Shown one piece after another: positions 16,121-24,004 of a stretch of DNA of 64,000 bases. The DNA is from Streptomyces chumphonensis (GTDB lineage Bacteria; Actinomycetota; Actinomycetes; Streptomycetales; Streptomycetaceae), in contig NZ_JACXYU010000008.1 of NCBI RefSeq assembly GCF_014779715.1, positions 1 through 64,000 of the forward strand, read 5' to 3'. Under the pieces are notes generated by a model. It worked only from the letters and a program-made list of their open reading frames with translations, made no database searches and had not been told where the DNA came from. The number at the start of each line of letters is the position of its first letter. The first letter of the stretch is position 1. The translations under genes and the position numbers were made by a program.

Positions 16121-17419
16121 GTGCACCCACACGCCCCCGGAGACGTCCCGCCACCCCCGCGCACGCCCCCGGCCGCGACCACCCTCGCGTCCCCGGCGGC
16201 TCCTGCGACCCCCGCCCAGTGGCAGTACGCCCCGCGCCGCGCGCCGTGGTGGCACAGCCGCGTCCTGCGCGCGGTCACGATCGCCATCCTGCTGGCGCTG
16301 TGCGGGCTGGTCATTCTGGCCCTGGTCCGCGAGCAGACGGGCAGCGAGGGCTTCCTCATCGGCATCATGCTGTCGATCCTGCCGGTGCCGCTGCTGATCG
16401 CGGCGTTCCGCTGGGTCGACAGCGTCGACCCAGCGCCCTGGCGCACCCTCGCCTTCGCGTTCGCCTGGGGCGCCTGCGCCGCCACCCTCGTCGCCGTCAT
16501 CGCCAACACCTTCACAGCCGAATGGCTGGCCACCAGCGTCATCGCGGACGGAGACGTCGACACCCTGGGCGCCACCGTCGTCGCCCCCGTGGTCGAGGAG
16601 CTGGCCAAGGCCGCCGCCGTCCTCCTGCTCTTCCTCCACCGCCGCCGGTTCTTCAGCGGCGTCATCGACGGCATCGTCACGGCGGGCGTCACCGCCACCG
16701 GCTTCGCGTTCACCGAGAACATCCTCTACCTCGGCACCGCCTACGCCGGCGACCAGCTCTACTCCGACGACGGGTTCGCCGCCACCACCGCCCAGACCTT
16801 CTTCGTCCGCATCGTCATGTCCCCCTTCGCACACCCCCTCTTCACCGCGCTGACGGGCCTCGGGTTCGGCGTCGCGGCCGCCCTCGCCACCCATCGCCGG
16901 ACCCTTCGCGTCCTCCTGCCGGTCGTCGGACTGCTGACGTCGATGCTGCTGCACGCCCTGTGGAACGGCTCGGCCTCCACCAACGGCCTGCACTTCCTCC
17001 TCGTCTACGCCCTCTTCATGCTGCCCGTCCTGGGCACGCTCATCTGGCTCACCGTCTGGTACCGGGGCCGCGACCTGCGCACCGTCCGCGAGACCCTCCA
17101 CGCCTACGCCGAACAGGGCTGGCTCCACCCCGCCGAACCCTGGACCCTGGGCTCCATGCACGCCCGCGCCCAGGCCCGCCGCCGCGCCCGACGCGCCCAC
17201 GGCCCCACCGCCGCCCGCACCGTCTCCGAGTACCACGCCGCGCTGACGTCCCTCGCCCTCCTCCGCGCCCGCGCCGAGCGCACGGAACCCCCGGACGACT
17301 TCGCCTCCCGCGAGGCCGAGCTCCTCCACCACACCCTGACGCGCCGCTCCCTCTCCAGCCCGCCCACCCAAACCGCCTCCCCCCGCCCCTACCCCCTCCC
17401 CCACACCGGCTGGCGCTGA
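16121..17419 (+). CDS. PrsW-family intramembrane metalloprotease
   Basis: A 432-residue membrane protein, GTG 16121. It has a Pro-rich cytoplasmic N-terminus, about eight transmembrane segments and a ~110-residue Arg-rich C-terminal tail. The PrsW (M82) motifs are present: VVEELAKA, GFAFTENILY and SPFAHPLFTA, plus MLLHALWNG. PrsW in Bacillus cleaves an anti-sigma factor in response to envelope stress; the role here is unknown. The position after trmB is conserved in streptomycetes as far as I recall. The tail is compositionally unlike classical PrsW. Confidence 0.85.
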   Translation: MHPHAPGDVPPPPRTPPAATTLASPAAPATPAQWQYAPRRAPWWHSRVLRAVTIAILLALCGLVILALVREQTGSEGFLIGIMLSILPVPLLIAAFRWVDSVDPAPWRTLAFAFAWGACAATLVAVIANTFTAEWLATSVIADGDVDTLGATVVAPVVEELAKAAAVLLLFLHRRRFFSGVIDGIVTAGVTATGFAFTENILYLGTAYAGDQLYSDDGFAATTAQTFFVRIVMSPFAHPLFTALTGLGFGVAAALATHRRTLRVLLPVVGLLTSMLLHALWNGSASTNGLHFLLVYALFMLPVLGTLIWLTVWYRGRDLRTVRETLHAYAEQGWLHPAEPWTLGSMHARAQARRRARRAHGPTAARTVSEYHAALTSLALLRARAERTEPPDDFASREAELLHHTLTRRSLSSPPTQTASPRPYPLPHTGWR

Positions 17420-17453
17420 GCCGGTTATCCCCGCCATGGGTAGGAGGAAACGC

Positions 17454-17485
17454 AGCTGAAGGCTTCGCAGGCGCGAGCTTCAGCT
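17454..17485. terminator. Hairpin after PrsW gene
   Basis: AGCTGAAG (17454-17461) and CTTCAGCT (17478-17485) form a perfect 8-bp stem with a 16-base loop, 34 bp after the PrsW stop. It separates the high-GC core from the low-GC nuclease gene. Confidence 0.5.
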
Positions 17486-17554
17486 AAACAACGCGCACCG
17501 ACCAGCATATGACGTTAAGCAGCACGATCACGGTTTTGTGGAGTGGAGGACGCG

Positions 17555-18502
17555 ATGTCGGAGACCAGGGCATGGCTCGCACTGACCGTCACTGAGAGAA
17601 GACGGCACGGCGGCAACGACGGGTATGACGACGTCCCTGACGTCTATTACAGCTGGGACGACACCGTACCTCACCATGGCAACGTCCAGGTTGGGGACAT
17701 CATCGTCCTATGGAACAAGAAGGAACTCATCGGCCTCTCCGTGATCGAAGAGATCACCAGAGACACCGAAGTCAAGTTCGTTTATCGATGCCCTTACTGC
17801 TCCAAAGGCAACGGAATTCAAACACGCCAAACCAAGAGACCCAAGTACACGTGCTACAGGTGTAAAAGCGAGTTCGACCAGCCGACCGTTCACGAGAAAG
17901 AGGTTCAAACCTTCCGATCTCGCCACGACACCGGCTGGCTGGAGCTACCAGGATGCTTGTCGGGCAGCGAGCTAAGAAACCTATGCGTGAACCCCAAGTC
18001 TCAGCATAGTTTTCGTCTCCTCGATTGGGCCGCCTTCACTGCGGCTATCACGGCCAAGGCAGGAGTACTTGCCACGCCCATCCTGAACTCGGTGAGAGAC
18101 CACGTAGTCGGCGGCCACAAAGAAAGGACTGTACGCGCCCGTATCGGCCAAGCAACCTTCCGACGTCGACTATTGGAACTCCATGGGGCGGTATGTGCCT
18201 TCAGCGGCCCCACACCCATACCTGCGCTAGAGGCCGCACACCTCTACAGCTACGCCGCCGTAGGCCAACATCACGAACGTGGTGGCCTCTTGTTGCGACG
18301 CGATATTCACAGGCTCTTTGACCTTGGAGAACTCACCGTGCATCCGGGGAAGCAGGTAATTGACGTTGCGCCACTTACCGCCACCTACCCCTCATACGCG
18401 CGTCTCCACGGCCAGTCGCTTTACGCGCCGCTCGATCCGATCCACATAGAGTGGCTGACCAAGCACTGGGATCTTCATCGAGAAAGAAGCCAGAACAAGT
18501 AA
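17555..18502 (+). CDS. EVE-like / zinc-ribbon / HNH endonuclease (candidate modification-dependent restriction enzyme)
   Basis: A 315-residue protein, ATG 17555 after GGAGG. The N-terminal ~80 residues resemble a PUA/EVE-type fold (VYYSWDDTVP, VGDIIVLWNKKELIGLSVIEEI). A zinc ribbon follows with CPYC and CYRC pairs. The C-terminal HNH domain has FRRRLLELHGAVCAFSG, LEAAHLYSY and GLLLRRDIHRLFDLG, with H-N-H type catalytic residues. EVE-HNH proteins are known to cut DNA with modified cytosines, so a type IV restriction role is likely. No methyltransferase is adjacent, as expected for that type. Local GC is about 48% by hand count over 17761-17880, against far above 65% in its neighbours, indicating horizontal acquisition. 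Confidence 0.8.
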   Translation: MSETRAWLALTVTERRRHGGNDGYDDVPDVYYSWDDTVPHHGNVQVGDIIVLWNKKELIGLSVIEEITRDTEVKFVYRCPYCSKGNGIQTRQTKRPKYTCYRCKSEFDQPTVHEKEVQTFRSRHDTGWLELPGCLSGSELRNLCVNPKSQHSFRLLDWAAFTAAITAKAGVLATPILNSVRDHVVGGHKERTVRARIGQATFRRRLLELHGAVCAFSGPTPIPALEAAHLYSYAAVGQHHERGGLLLRRDIHRLFDLGELTVHPGKQVIDVAPLTATYPSYARLHGQSLYAPLDPIHIEWLTKHWDLHRERSQNK

Positions 18503-18765
18503 GGCGTGCGATACACGTCGGCTCGAAATTGATCGCCACCCATATATCACACCTAAAGGCGTCGACCGATTGCGAGGACGCTCGGTCGGTTGAGACAGCT
18601 GACATGGTGATGCCCGCAGTTCGGTGCGAGCTCGTGTACGAGATTGCCCTCGGTGAAAGTTCCTGACCGGATGGACGCGCTGGGGTGTTGGCTGCGGTCG
18701 TACAGGGTAGGGCCTGGCCGAGCGCGGGCCATGCCCTTCGACGGCGGCGGTGAGTGGAGGTCCGG
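18503..18765. other. Low-GC remainder of the islet
   Basis: 263 bp without a convincing gene. A 71-codon frame overlaps the nuclease 3' end out of frame (18451-18666) but has no ribosome site. GC recovers to the chromosomal level near 18670, marking the likely right edge of the acquired segment. No direct repeats or integrase remnants were seen. Confidence 0.45.
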
Positions 18766-19482
18766 GTGAGCGGGCGGGGGTTGGAGGAGTTGGGGTTCGG
18801 TGGGGTTCCGTTGCTGGATCCGCTGGTGTATCCGGGGCGGTCGGTGACGGAGCCGGTGGTGTTGTGCGGGGACGAGTTGCTGCCGCTCGGACGCGTGGAG
18901 GAGGACGCGTTCGTCGCGGAGGGCAGGGTTCCGGTGCTGGCGGTGGGGTCGAACGCGGCACCGGCCCAGTTGCGGCACAAGTTCGCGTTGGGCGGGGTCT
19001 CCGGGACGGTGCCGATGGTGCCCGTCCGGGTGGGGGGTCTGGCGGTGGGCCACTCCGGGCACGTCAGCGTGGCCGGGTACGTGGCGTACTCCCCGTTCCC
19101 GGCGGCGGACCGGGTGGCGGACGTCGTCCTGCTGTGGCTGGACGAGGGACAGTTGGGCGTCGTCGACGCTTCGGAACGCGTCAACTACCGGAGGGTGGAG
19201 CTGCCCCGTGACCGGTTTCCGGTGCTGGGGTCCAGGTGTGGCGCGCACGTCTACGTGTCCTCGCGGGGGCTGCTGGCCGGGGACGGGGGTGCGCCTCGGG
19301 AGGCCGGGGAGCAGCGGCGGGTGATGAGCGGGCTCCTGGCGGCCTCGCCTCGGCTTCGGGAGGTGCTCGGGGCCTCGCCCGAGGAGTGGGTGCGGCGGGT
19401 GGCGGCCGACCACCGGCTGTGTGGCGTCGCGTCCGTGCTGCTCGTCGAGGAGGGCTTCGTGGTGGGCAATCCGCTGGCCTAG
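18766..19482 (+). CDS. Conserved hypothetical, gamma-glutamylcyclotransferase-like
   Basis: About 238 residues. GTG 18766 follows GGAGG five bases upstream; GTG 18754 is an alternative. The segment VPVLAVGSNAAPAQLRHKF, then HVSVAGYVAYSP, resembles the GSN motif and following strand of gamma-glutamylcyclotransferase/BtrG folds. The usual catalytic glutamate is not obvious, so activity is uncertain. No signal peptide or membrane segment. The next gene, a DM13 protein, is 89 bp downstream on the same strand. Confidence 0.6.
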   Translation: MSGRGLEELGFGGVPLLDPLVYPGRSVTEPVVLCGDELLPLGRVEEDAFVAEGRVPVLAVGSNAAPAQLRHKFALGGVSGTVPMVPVRVGGLAVGHSGHVSVAGYVAYSPFPAADRVADVVLLWLDEGQLGVVDASERVNYRRVELPRDRFPVLGSRCGAHVYVSSRGLLAGDGGAPREAGEQRRVMSGLLAASPRLREVLGASPEEWVRRVAADHRLCGVASVLLVEEGFVVGNPLA

Positions 19483-19571
19483 CGGGCCGACGGGCGGCAC
19501 GGTCGCGCGGGGAACTTCGAGGGCGGCGTCGGCGTTGCCGGGGCACGGACATCTTCAGGGAGGGATGCGAC

Positions 19572-20141
19572 ATGGGGTGGTTGCGCAGACCGGTCGTCGC
19601 GGGCGGGCTGGTGCTGGGCCTCGCGGTGGCGGCGGTGGGGCTGTACCTGTTCCAGCCGTGGAAGCTGTGGACGGACGAGACGGTGAACGAGGCGCTGCCG
19701 TCCTCCGATCCGGTGGTCGTGGAGTCGGAGAAGCCGGGGGCTGCCGAAGAGCCGGACGCCGCGGAGGAGCCGCAGGAGCCGGCGGGTCCGATGACGTTGG
19801 CCGAAGGGCGGTTCATCACCCACGAGCACGCCACCGAGGGCACGGTGAAGATCGTGGACCTGGGTGACGGTGAACGTGTCCTGCGTCTGGAGGGGCTCGA
19901 CACCAGCAACGGTCCGGACCTGAAGGTGTGGATCACCGACGCCGAGGTGCTGCCCGGCGAGGAGGGCTGGGGCGTCTTCGACGACGGCGCGTACCTGGAC
20001 CTGGGGAAGCTGAAGGGCAACAAGGGGAACCAGAACTACACGCTCCCCGCCGATGCGGATCTGGACGCCTACAGCAGCGTCAGCATCTGGTGCGACCGGT
20101 TCAACGTGTCCTTCGGAGCTGCGGAGTTGGCGCGCGTCTGA
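19572..20141 (+). CDS. DM13-domain membrane-anchored protein
   Basis: 189 residues, ATG 19572 after GGGAGG. One N-terminal transmembrane segment (VVAGGLVLGLAVAAVGLYLF), an acidic Glu/Pro linker, then a DM13 domain (about 80-189: EGRFITHEHATEGTVKIVDL, LDTSNGPDLKVWITDAE, YSSVSIWCDRFNVSFG). DM13 domains resemble cytochrome-like beta sandwiches and are proposed to take part in redox reactions with a conserved cysteine, here in SIWCDRF. The extracytoplasmic location follows from the anchor. The actual partner is unknown. Confidence 0.78.
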   Translation: MGWLRRPVVAGGLVLGLAVAAVGLYLFQPWKLWTDETVNEALPSSDPVVVESEKPGAAEEPDAAEEPQEPAGPMTLAEGRFITHEHATEGTVKIVDLGDGERVLRLEGLDTSNGPDLKVWITDAEVLPGEEGWGVFDDGAYLDLGKLKGNKGNQNYTLPADADLDAYSSVSIWCDRFNVSFGAAELARV

Positions 20142-20195
20142 GGTGCGGGGGCCCTGCGGTCGGGCCCTGCGGCCCGCTCGGCCGCCGAGCCGCCG

Positions 20196-20939
20196 TCATC
20201 GCCACGCTTCCGGGGCACGGAGCACGCTGATGTCGCCGCTGCTGGTGCTCAGGTCGAGCCGGTGGGCCGCGGACGGGTCGTCGGGCACCTGGATGTCCGT
20301 GTCGCCGTTGCTCGTTCGGACGGTCACCCGGTAGTCGGCCTCCGGCACGGTCACCGTGACGTCTCCGTTGGACGTCTTGGCGCGGACGTCCGACGCGGAG
20401 CGGGAGGTGAGGGTGATGTCCCCGTTGGAGGTTTCCACCGCGATGCGGGGTCCTTCGATGTCCTCCCCGGTGATGCGCCCGTTGGACGTCCGCACCTGCA
20501 CCGGGCCGGTCACCCGGCTCAGCTCGATGCGGCCGGAGTCCGTCGTGACGTTCACGGCGCCCACGTCGGCCACGTGGATCGTGCCGCTGGACACCTCGCC
20601 GCGCACGGGCACGCCCGTGGGTACGTCGACGGTGTACCGCACCGAGCAGCGGTTTCCGCACCCTCCGAGGTACAGCTCGCCGTCCTCGATCCGATGGGTG
20701 GCCCCGTCCGGCTCGTCGCCGCGGTACTCGATCTCGCGGTGGACGGTGAGCCTGCCGTCGTCGGTGCCGTTCACCGTGACGCTGCCCGCGTCGTTGTCGA
20801 TCCGTACCGAGGTGATCCTTCCGGACAGCGCGGCCTCGTCCTCGAAGGTCTCGCCCTGCACGAGGCCGCAGGCCGTGAGGCCACCGGTGGCGAGACCGGC
20901 CGCGATGAGGACGCCGAGGCCGCGAAGCCGCTGAGGCAT
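20196..20939 (-). CDS. DUF4097-family lipoprotein
   Basis: 247 residues, ATG 20939 after GGGGGAG. It has a lipoprotein signal peptide with lipobox LTAC near residue 24. The rest is a right-handed beta-helix-like repeat of short strands (VNVTTDSGRIELSRV, VRTSNGRI, VETSNGDI, AKTSNGDV, VRTSNGD), typical of DUF4097 adhesin-like proteins. It sits on the outer face of the membrane. Function unknown. It is convergent with the DM13 gene. Confidence 0.8.
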   Translation of the reverse strand: MPQRLRGLGVLIAAGLATGGLTACGLVQGETFEDEAALSGRITSVRIDNDAGSVTVNGTDDGRLTVHREIEYRGDEPDGATHRIEDGELYLGGCGNRCSVRYTVDVPTGVPVRGEVSSGTIHVADVGAVNVTTDSGRIELSRVTGPVQVRTSNGRITGEDIEGPRIAVETSNGDITLTSRSASDVRAKTSNGDVTVTVPEADYRVTVRTSNGDTDIQVPDDPSAAHRLDLSTSSGDISVLRAPEAWR

Positions 20940-21141
20940 GGAACTCCCCCTTGATCGATAGGTCACCGTACGGGTGCGGAGCGTCGGGCAGGCCGGGCCG
21001 GACGCCGACGCGTCGTCGACGCTAGCCGCGGCCGTGCGGGCGCCGCCATGGGGCAAACCCCCGGCGTGGACGGTGGTTTCTCGGGGCGTCCACACCCGGT
21101 GGCCGGTCCGGGCCCGCCCCCGCGGCACGGCCCGGCAGGGG

Positions 21142-21717
21142 TCAGGCGCGGTCGAGTGTGAGGACGGTGCAGCCGTTGGAGAAGGTGCGACTGTCGGTGA
21201 GCGTGAACGCGGTGGGGCTGAACGCGGTGGTGAACGCGGGGACACCCGAACCGGCCACGACGGGGTATTTCTTCACGATCAGCCGGTCGATCTCCGGGAG
21301 GAGGGCTCCCGCGAGGCGGCCACCCCCGGCCAGGTAGACGCCCAGCGGGCCGTCCTCCGCCTTGAGTCGGCGCACCAGGGCGACGGGGTCCTCGTCGGTG
21401 ATCGTGACGGCCGGGTCGGGGGAGTCGGGGAGCGTCCGGCTGCACACGTAGGTGCGCAGGTGGGCGTAGGGGTCGGTGATGCCCTCCCGGAGGGCGGGCT
21501 CGTAGGTGCGGCGGCCCATGACGATGGTGTCGAAGTGCCGGTTCGGGCGGTCCGCGGTGCCGAGGGAGGCGCGGACGTGGGTGGGGAGCACTTCCGGGTA
21601 CTCCGCGTCCATGTGGGCGATGTGGTCGTCGGCGAGGGGGTAGAAGTCGACCTCGTCACCGGGTCCGGCGATGAATCCGTCGAGGGAGAGACCGACGTAG
21701 TAGGTGAGTGCGCGCAT
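21142..21717 (-). CDS. Dihydrofolate reductase-like (RibD C-terminal fold) protein
   Basis: 191 residues, ATG 21717. The DHFR/RibD_C fold is shown by LTYYVGLSLDGFIAGPG at the N-terminus, DTIVMGRRTYEPAL mid-protein and VYLAGGGRLAGALLP as the NADPH-binding stretch. Proteins of this group are NADPH reductases of largely unknown substrate in actinomycetes. It is divergent from a TetR gene with a shared 100-bp control region, so expression is probably repressed by that TetR. Confidence 0.82.
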   Translation of the reverse strand: MRALTYYVGLSLDGFIAGPGDEVDFYPLADDHIAHMDAEYPEVLPTHVRASLGTADRPNRHFDTIVMGRRTYEPALREGITDPYAHLRTYVCSRTLPDSPDPAVTITDEDPVALVRRLKAEDGPLGVYLAGGGRLAGALLPEIDRLIVKKYPVVAGSGVPAFTTAFSPTAFTLTDSRTFSNGCTVLTLDRA

Positions 21718-21752
21718 GAGGTCTCCTCGGTGAGCGGGATGGAGCAGAGTGA

Positions 21753-21786
21753 ATCACTGCGTTTATAGTGGTATGCCTGTAGTGGT
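21753..21786. promoter_or_regulatory. Putative TetR operator in divergent region
   Basis: TAGTGGT occurs at 21766-21772 and 21780-21786. The first copy also forms an imperfect inverted repeat with ATCACT (21753-21758). All lie between the DHFR-like gene and the TetR start. Confidence 0.35.
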
Positions 21787-21817
21787 TCAGCAAGTGGATT
21801 TCCCGAGGAGGACCGCC

Positions 21818-22402
21818 GTGGTGCGCACGAACCCGGAACGGCGCGCGGCGTTGCTGCACGCCGCCATCGACGTGCTGGCCGAGGAGGGAGCGCGCGGGCT
21901 GACGTTCCGGGCGGTGGACGAGCGGGCCGGCGTGCCGAAGGGGACGGCGTCCAACTACTTCGCCGACCGGGACACGTTGCTGCGGCAGGCCGGGCAGCAC
22001 CTGTTCGTCCGCCTCACCCCCGACCCCGAGTACCTCGCGGAGCGCATGAGCCGACCGCCCTCCAAGGCACTGGACGCCGTGCTGATGCGCGACATCGTGG
22101 AGCGGGCCCGGTCGGACCGCAACGGCTTCCTGGCCATGCTGGAACTGCGCCTGGAGGCCACGCGGCGCCCGGAGCTGCGCGAGGTGTTCACCGAGCACTA
22201 CCGGGCGAACCTGGAGGAGAACGTCCGGGCGCACGTGGAGGGCGGCTTCCCCGGCGACCGGTCGACGGTCGTGATGCTCTACCTGGCGATGACCGGGCTC
22301 CTGGTGGAGTACCTCACGCTGCCCGGCGTACTGGACGCGGCCGAGAGCCCGCTGGACGACCTCGTCGGATCACTCGTGGACGTCATCGTCCCGGAGCGGT
22401 GA
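21818..22402 (+). CDS. TetR-family transcriptional regulator
   Basis: About 194 residues. GTG 21818 (or 21821) follows GAGGAGG by six bases, so the longer open frame from 21749 is not used. HTH: GLTFRAVDERAGVPKGTASNYFADRDTLL, split as helix-turn-helix in residues 25-55. The C-terminal ligand domain is all-helical. Divergent from the DHFR-like reductase gene, its likely target. Ligand unknown. Confidence 0.85.
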   Translation: MVRTNPERRAALLHAAIDVLAEEGARGLTFRAVDERAGVPKGTASNYFADRDTLLRQAGQHLFVRLTPDPEYLAERMSRPPSKALDAVLMRDIVERARSDRNGFLAMLELRLEATRRPELREVFTEHYRANLEENVRAHVEGGFPGDRSTVVMLYLAMTGLLVEYLTLPGVLDAAESPLDDLVGSLVDVIVPER

Positions 22403-22429
22403 GGCCGCCCGGTCGGGCTTCCGGACAGG

Positions 22430-22472
22430 CCGACGGCCCTGGCGTCGGGGGGTGGTCCGCCAGGGCCGTCGG
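22430..22472. terminator. Strong bidirectional terminator
   Basis: CCGACGGCCCTGGCG (22430-22444) pairs perfectly with CGCCAGGGCCGTCGG (22458-22472), a 15-bp stem with a G-rich 13-base loop between the convergent TetR and M23 peptidase genes. Confidence 0.8.
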
Positions 22473-22553
22473 AGTGGGGTGTCCCCCGTCGCCGGGGGGT
22501 GTGCCGAGCAGTACGGGCGCGCGGGGCCGGGCGTTCACCCGCGCCGCGCGACC

Positions 22554-23606
22554 TCAGATGCTGAGGCCCTTGCCGCGCAGCCAGGCCAGGGGGTCGACGG
22601 TGTCGGTGCCGCCGGGACGCACTTCCAGGTGGAGGTGGGGGCCGGAGGAGTTGCCGGTGGAACCGACGCGGCCGATGGTGTCGCCCGTGGTGACCTCGCC
22701 GCTGGTGCGTGTCATCGACGACAGGTGGCAGTACCAGATCTCGGTGCCGTCCTCGAGTTCGAGCACGATGCGGTACCCGTAGGAGCCGGCCCAGCCGGCC
22801 TCCTTGATGGTGCCGCTGTGCACGGCCTTGACGGGCGTGCCGCTGGGGGCGGCGAAGTCCTGGCCGGTGTGGTTGTTGGACCACATGCTGCCGGACTCGC
22901 CGTAGCTCGAGGTGAGCTGGAAGTTCGCCAGGGGAAGGGCGTAGCTCGCGGCGAGCTTGCGCAGCCGCTCCTCCTCCGCCTTGCGCTTGCGCTCCTCCTC
23001 GGCCTTGCGCTCACGCTCTGCCTCTGCCTCCGCCTCTGCCTTCGCCTCGGCTTCGGCCTTCTTCTCGGCCTCGGAGGCGGCGGCCTTCGCGGCGGCGGCG
23101 ACGGCTTCCTGACGGGCCGTGGCGTCGGCGGCGGACTGCTGGTGGTCGGCCTGGGCGAGGATGCGGGCACGCAGCGCCTCGCCGGCGTCGGTGTGGCCGT
23201 TCTCGACGTCGGCGGCGGTGAGCGTGGCCTGGGTGAGCGGCGCTGCGGCCGGGGCGGCCTCGGAGAGGTCGTCCTCCGGGAGGAAGGCTTCGGCTCCGGG
23301 TATGTCGTCGGTGAGGCCGGAGAGGTCGGGCATGGTCAGCGGAGCGCTGGTCTTGGGACCGGCGGTGGCGATGCCGCCGGCGCCGATGGCGGCGACCATG
23401 CCGACTCCCAGGACGGCGCTGCTGCGCGCCATGCCGGAACGCTGCCGGGCGACGCGGTGACGTCCGCGGACGGGACGCACGGTGTCCTCGGTGGGATTCC
23501 ACTCGGTGAACGTGGTGCCGTCCTCGACGGACGGGCCGAAGACCTGAAAGTCGTCCGAGGCTTCGCCTGCGTACGCGGTCTCGGTGGCATGCCTGCTCGA
23601 CGCCAC
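22554..23606 (-). CDS. M23 peptidoglycan endopeptidase (c-di-AMP-controlled)
   Basis: About 350 residues. GTG 23606 is preferred, following AAAGGAG. A hydrophobic export segment is near residue 60-80 (SSAVLGVGMVAAIGAGGIATA). A long Ala/Glu/Lys coiled coil follows (about 150-225), then a C-terminal M23/LytM domain with zinc ligands in NNHTGQDF and HLHLEV and the WYCHLSSM stretch. It hydrolyses cell-wall cross-links at division or spore germination. The long N-terminal leader before the hydrophobic segment is unusual. It lies directly under a ydaO-type riboswitch. Confidence 0.88.
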   Translation of the reverse strand: MASSRHATETAYAGEASDDFQVFGPSVEDGTTFTEWNPTEDTVRPVRGRHRVARQRSGMARSSAVLGVGMVAAIGAGGIATAGPKTSAPLTMPDLSGLTDDIPGAEAFLPEDDLSEAAPAAAPLTQATLTAADVENGHTDAGEALRARILAQADHQQSAADATARQEAVAAAAKAAASEAEKKAEAEAKAEAEAEAERERKAEEERKRKAEEERLRKLAASYALPLANFQLTSSYGESGSMWSNNHTGQDFAAPSGTPVKAVHSGTIKEAGWAGSYGYRIVLELEDGTEIWYCHLSSMTRTSGEVTTGDTIGRVGSTGNSSGPHLHLEVRPGGTDTVDPLAWLRGKGLSI

Positions 23607-23625
23607 GGGGGCGTTCTCCTTTCCT

Positions 23626-23745
23626 TCCTTCTCGCCTACCGGGTTAGCTGACGGGTTCGGAGCAGGAAGGTCTCCTACGGGCACGGATGCCCGATTCACC
23701 CCAAAGAGTGGTTCCCCGGTTCCTTGAGTGCATCTGGTGCTGCGG
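23626..23745 (-). ncRNA. ydaO/yuaA-type c-di-AMP riboswitch
   Basis: Read on the minus strand, the leader contains GAACCGGGGAACCAC, then GGGGTGAATC (23693-23702), CCGAACCCGTCAGCTAACC (23642-23660) and GGTAGGCGAGAAGG just before the ribosome site. These are the conserved blocks of the ydaO class, which in Streptomyces sits upstream of cell-wall hydrolase genes and turns them off at high c-di-AMP. The 5' boundary is approximate. Confidence 0.85.
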
Positions 23746-24004
23746 GTTGTGCAGTTGTGGTGCAGCCGTGTTGCCAGTTGATGCACTGTCAGGATTCGGC
23801 CAAGGCGCACGGTGCCGCCTCTGTGGCGGCAGTGACGACCGCGCTGCGTTATCGAACGTTAATAGACTCGCGGCACATATTCCAAGCGTTCTCGGCAACA
23901 AGAGACCGCTCCCGCCAGGACTTTCGCCGCCCCCGGGGACAGAAACGGGCATAACCGCCGAGTAAAAGGTTGCCCAACAGCCGGGGATCGTGGCCAAGTC
24001 GTCA
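23746..24004. other. Intergenic region upstream of riboswitch
   Basis: 259 bp without a gene. On the minus strand a relatively AT-rich stretch (TATTAACGTTCGATAACG, around 23852-23870) may contain the -10 region of the peptidase transcript. Nothing else is recognised. Confidence 0.4.

Noticed and set aside
18451..18666. A 71-codon frame overlapping the nuclease 3' end
   Set aside because: No ribosome site, starts inside the nuclease gene out of frame, no recognisable features.
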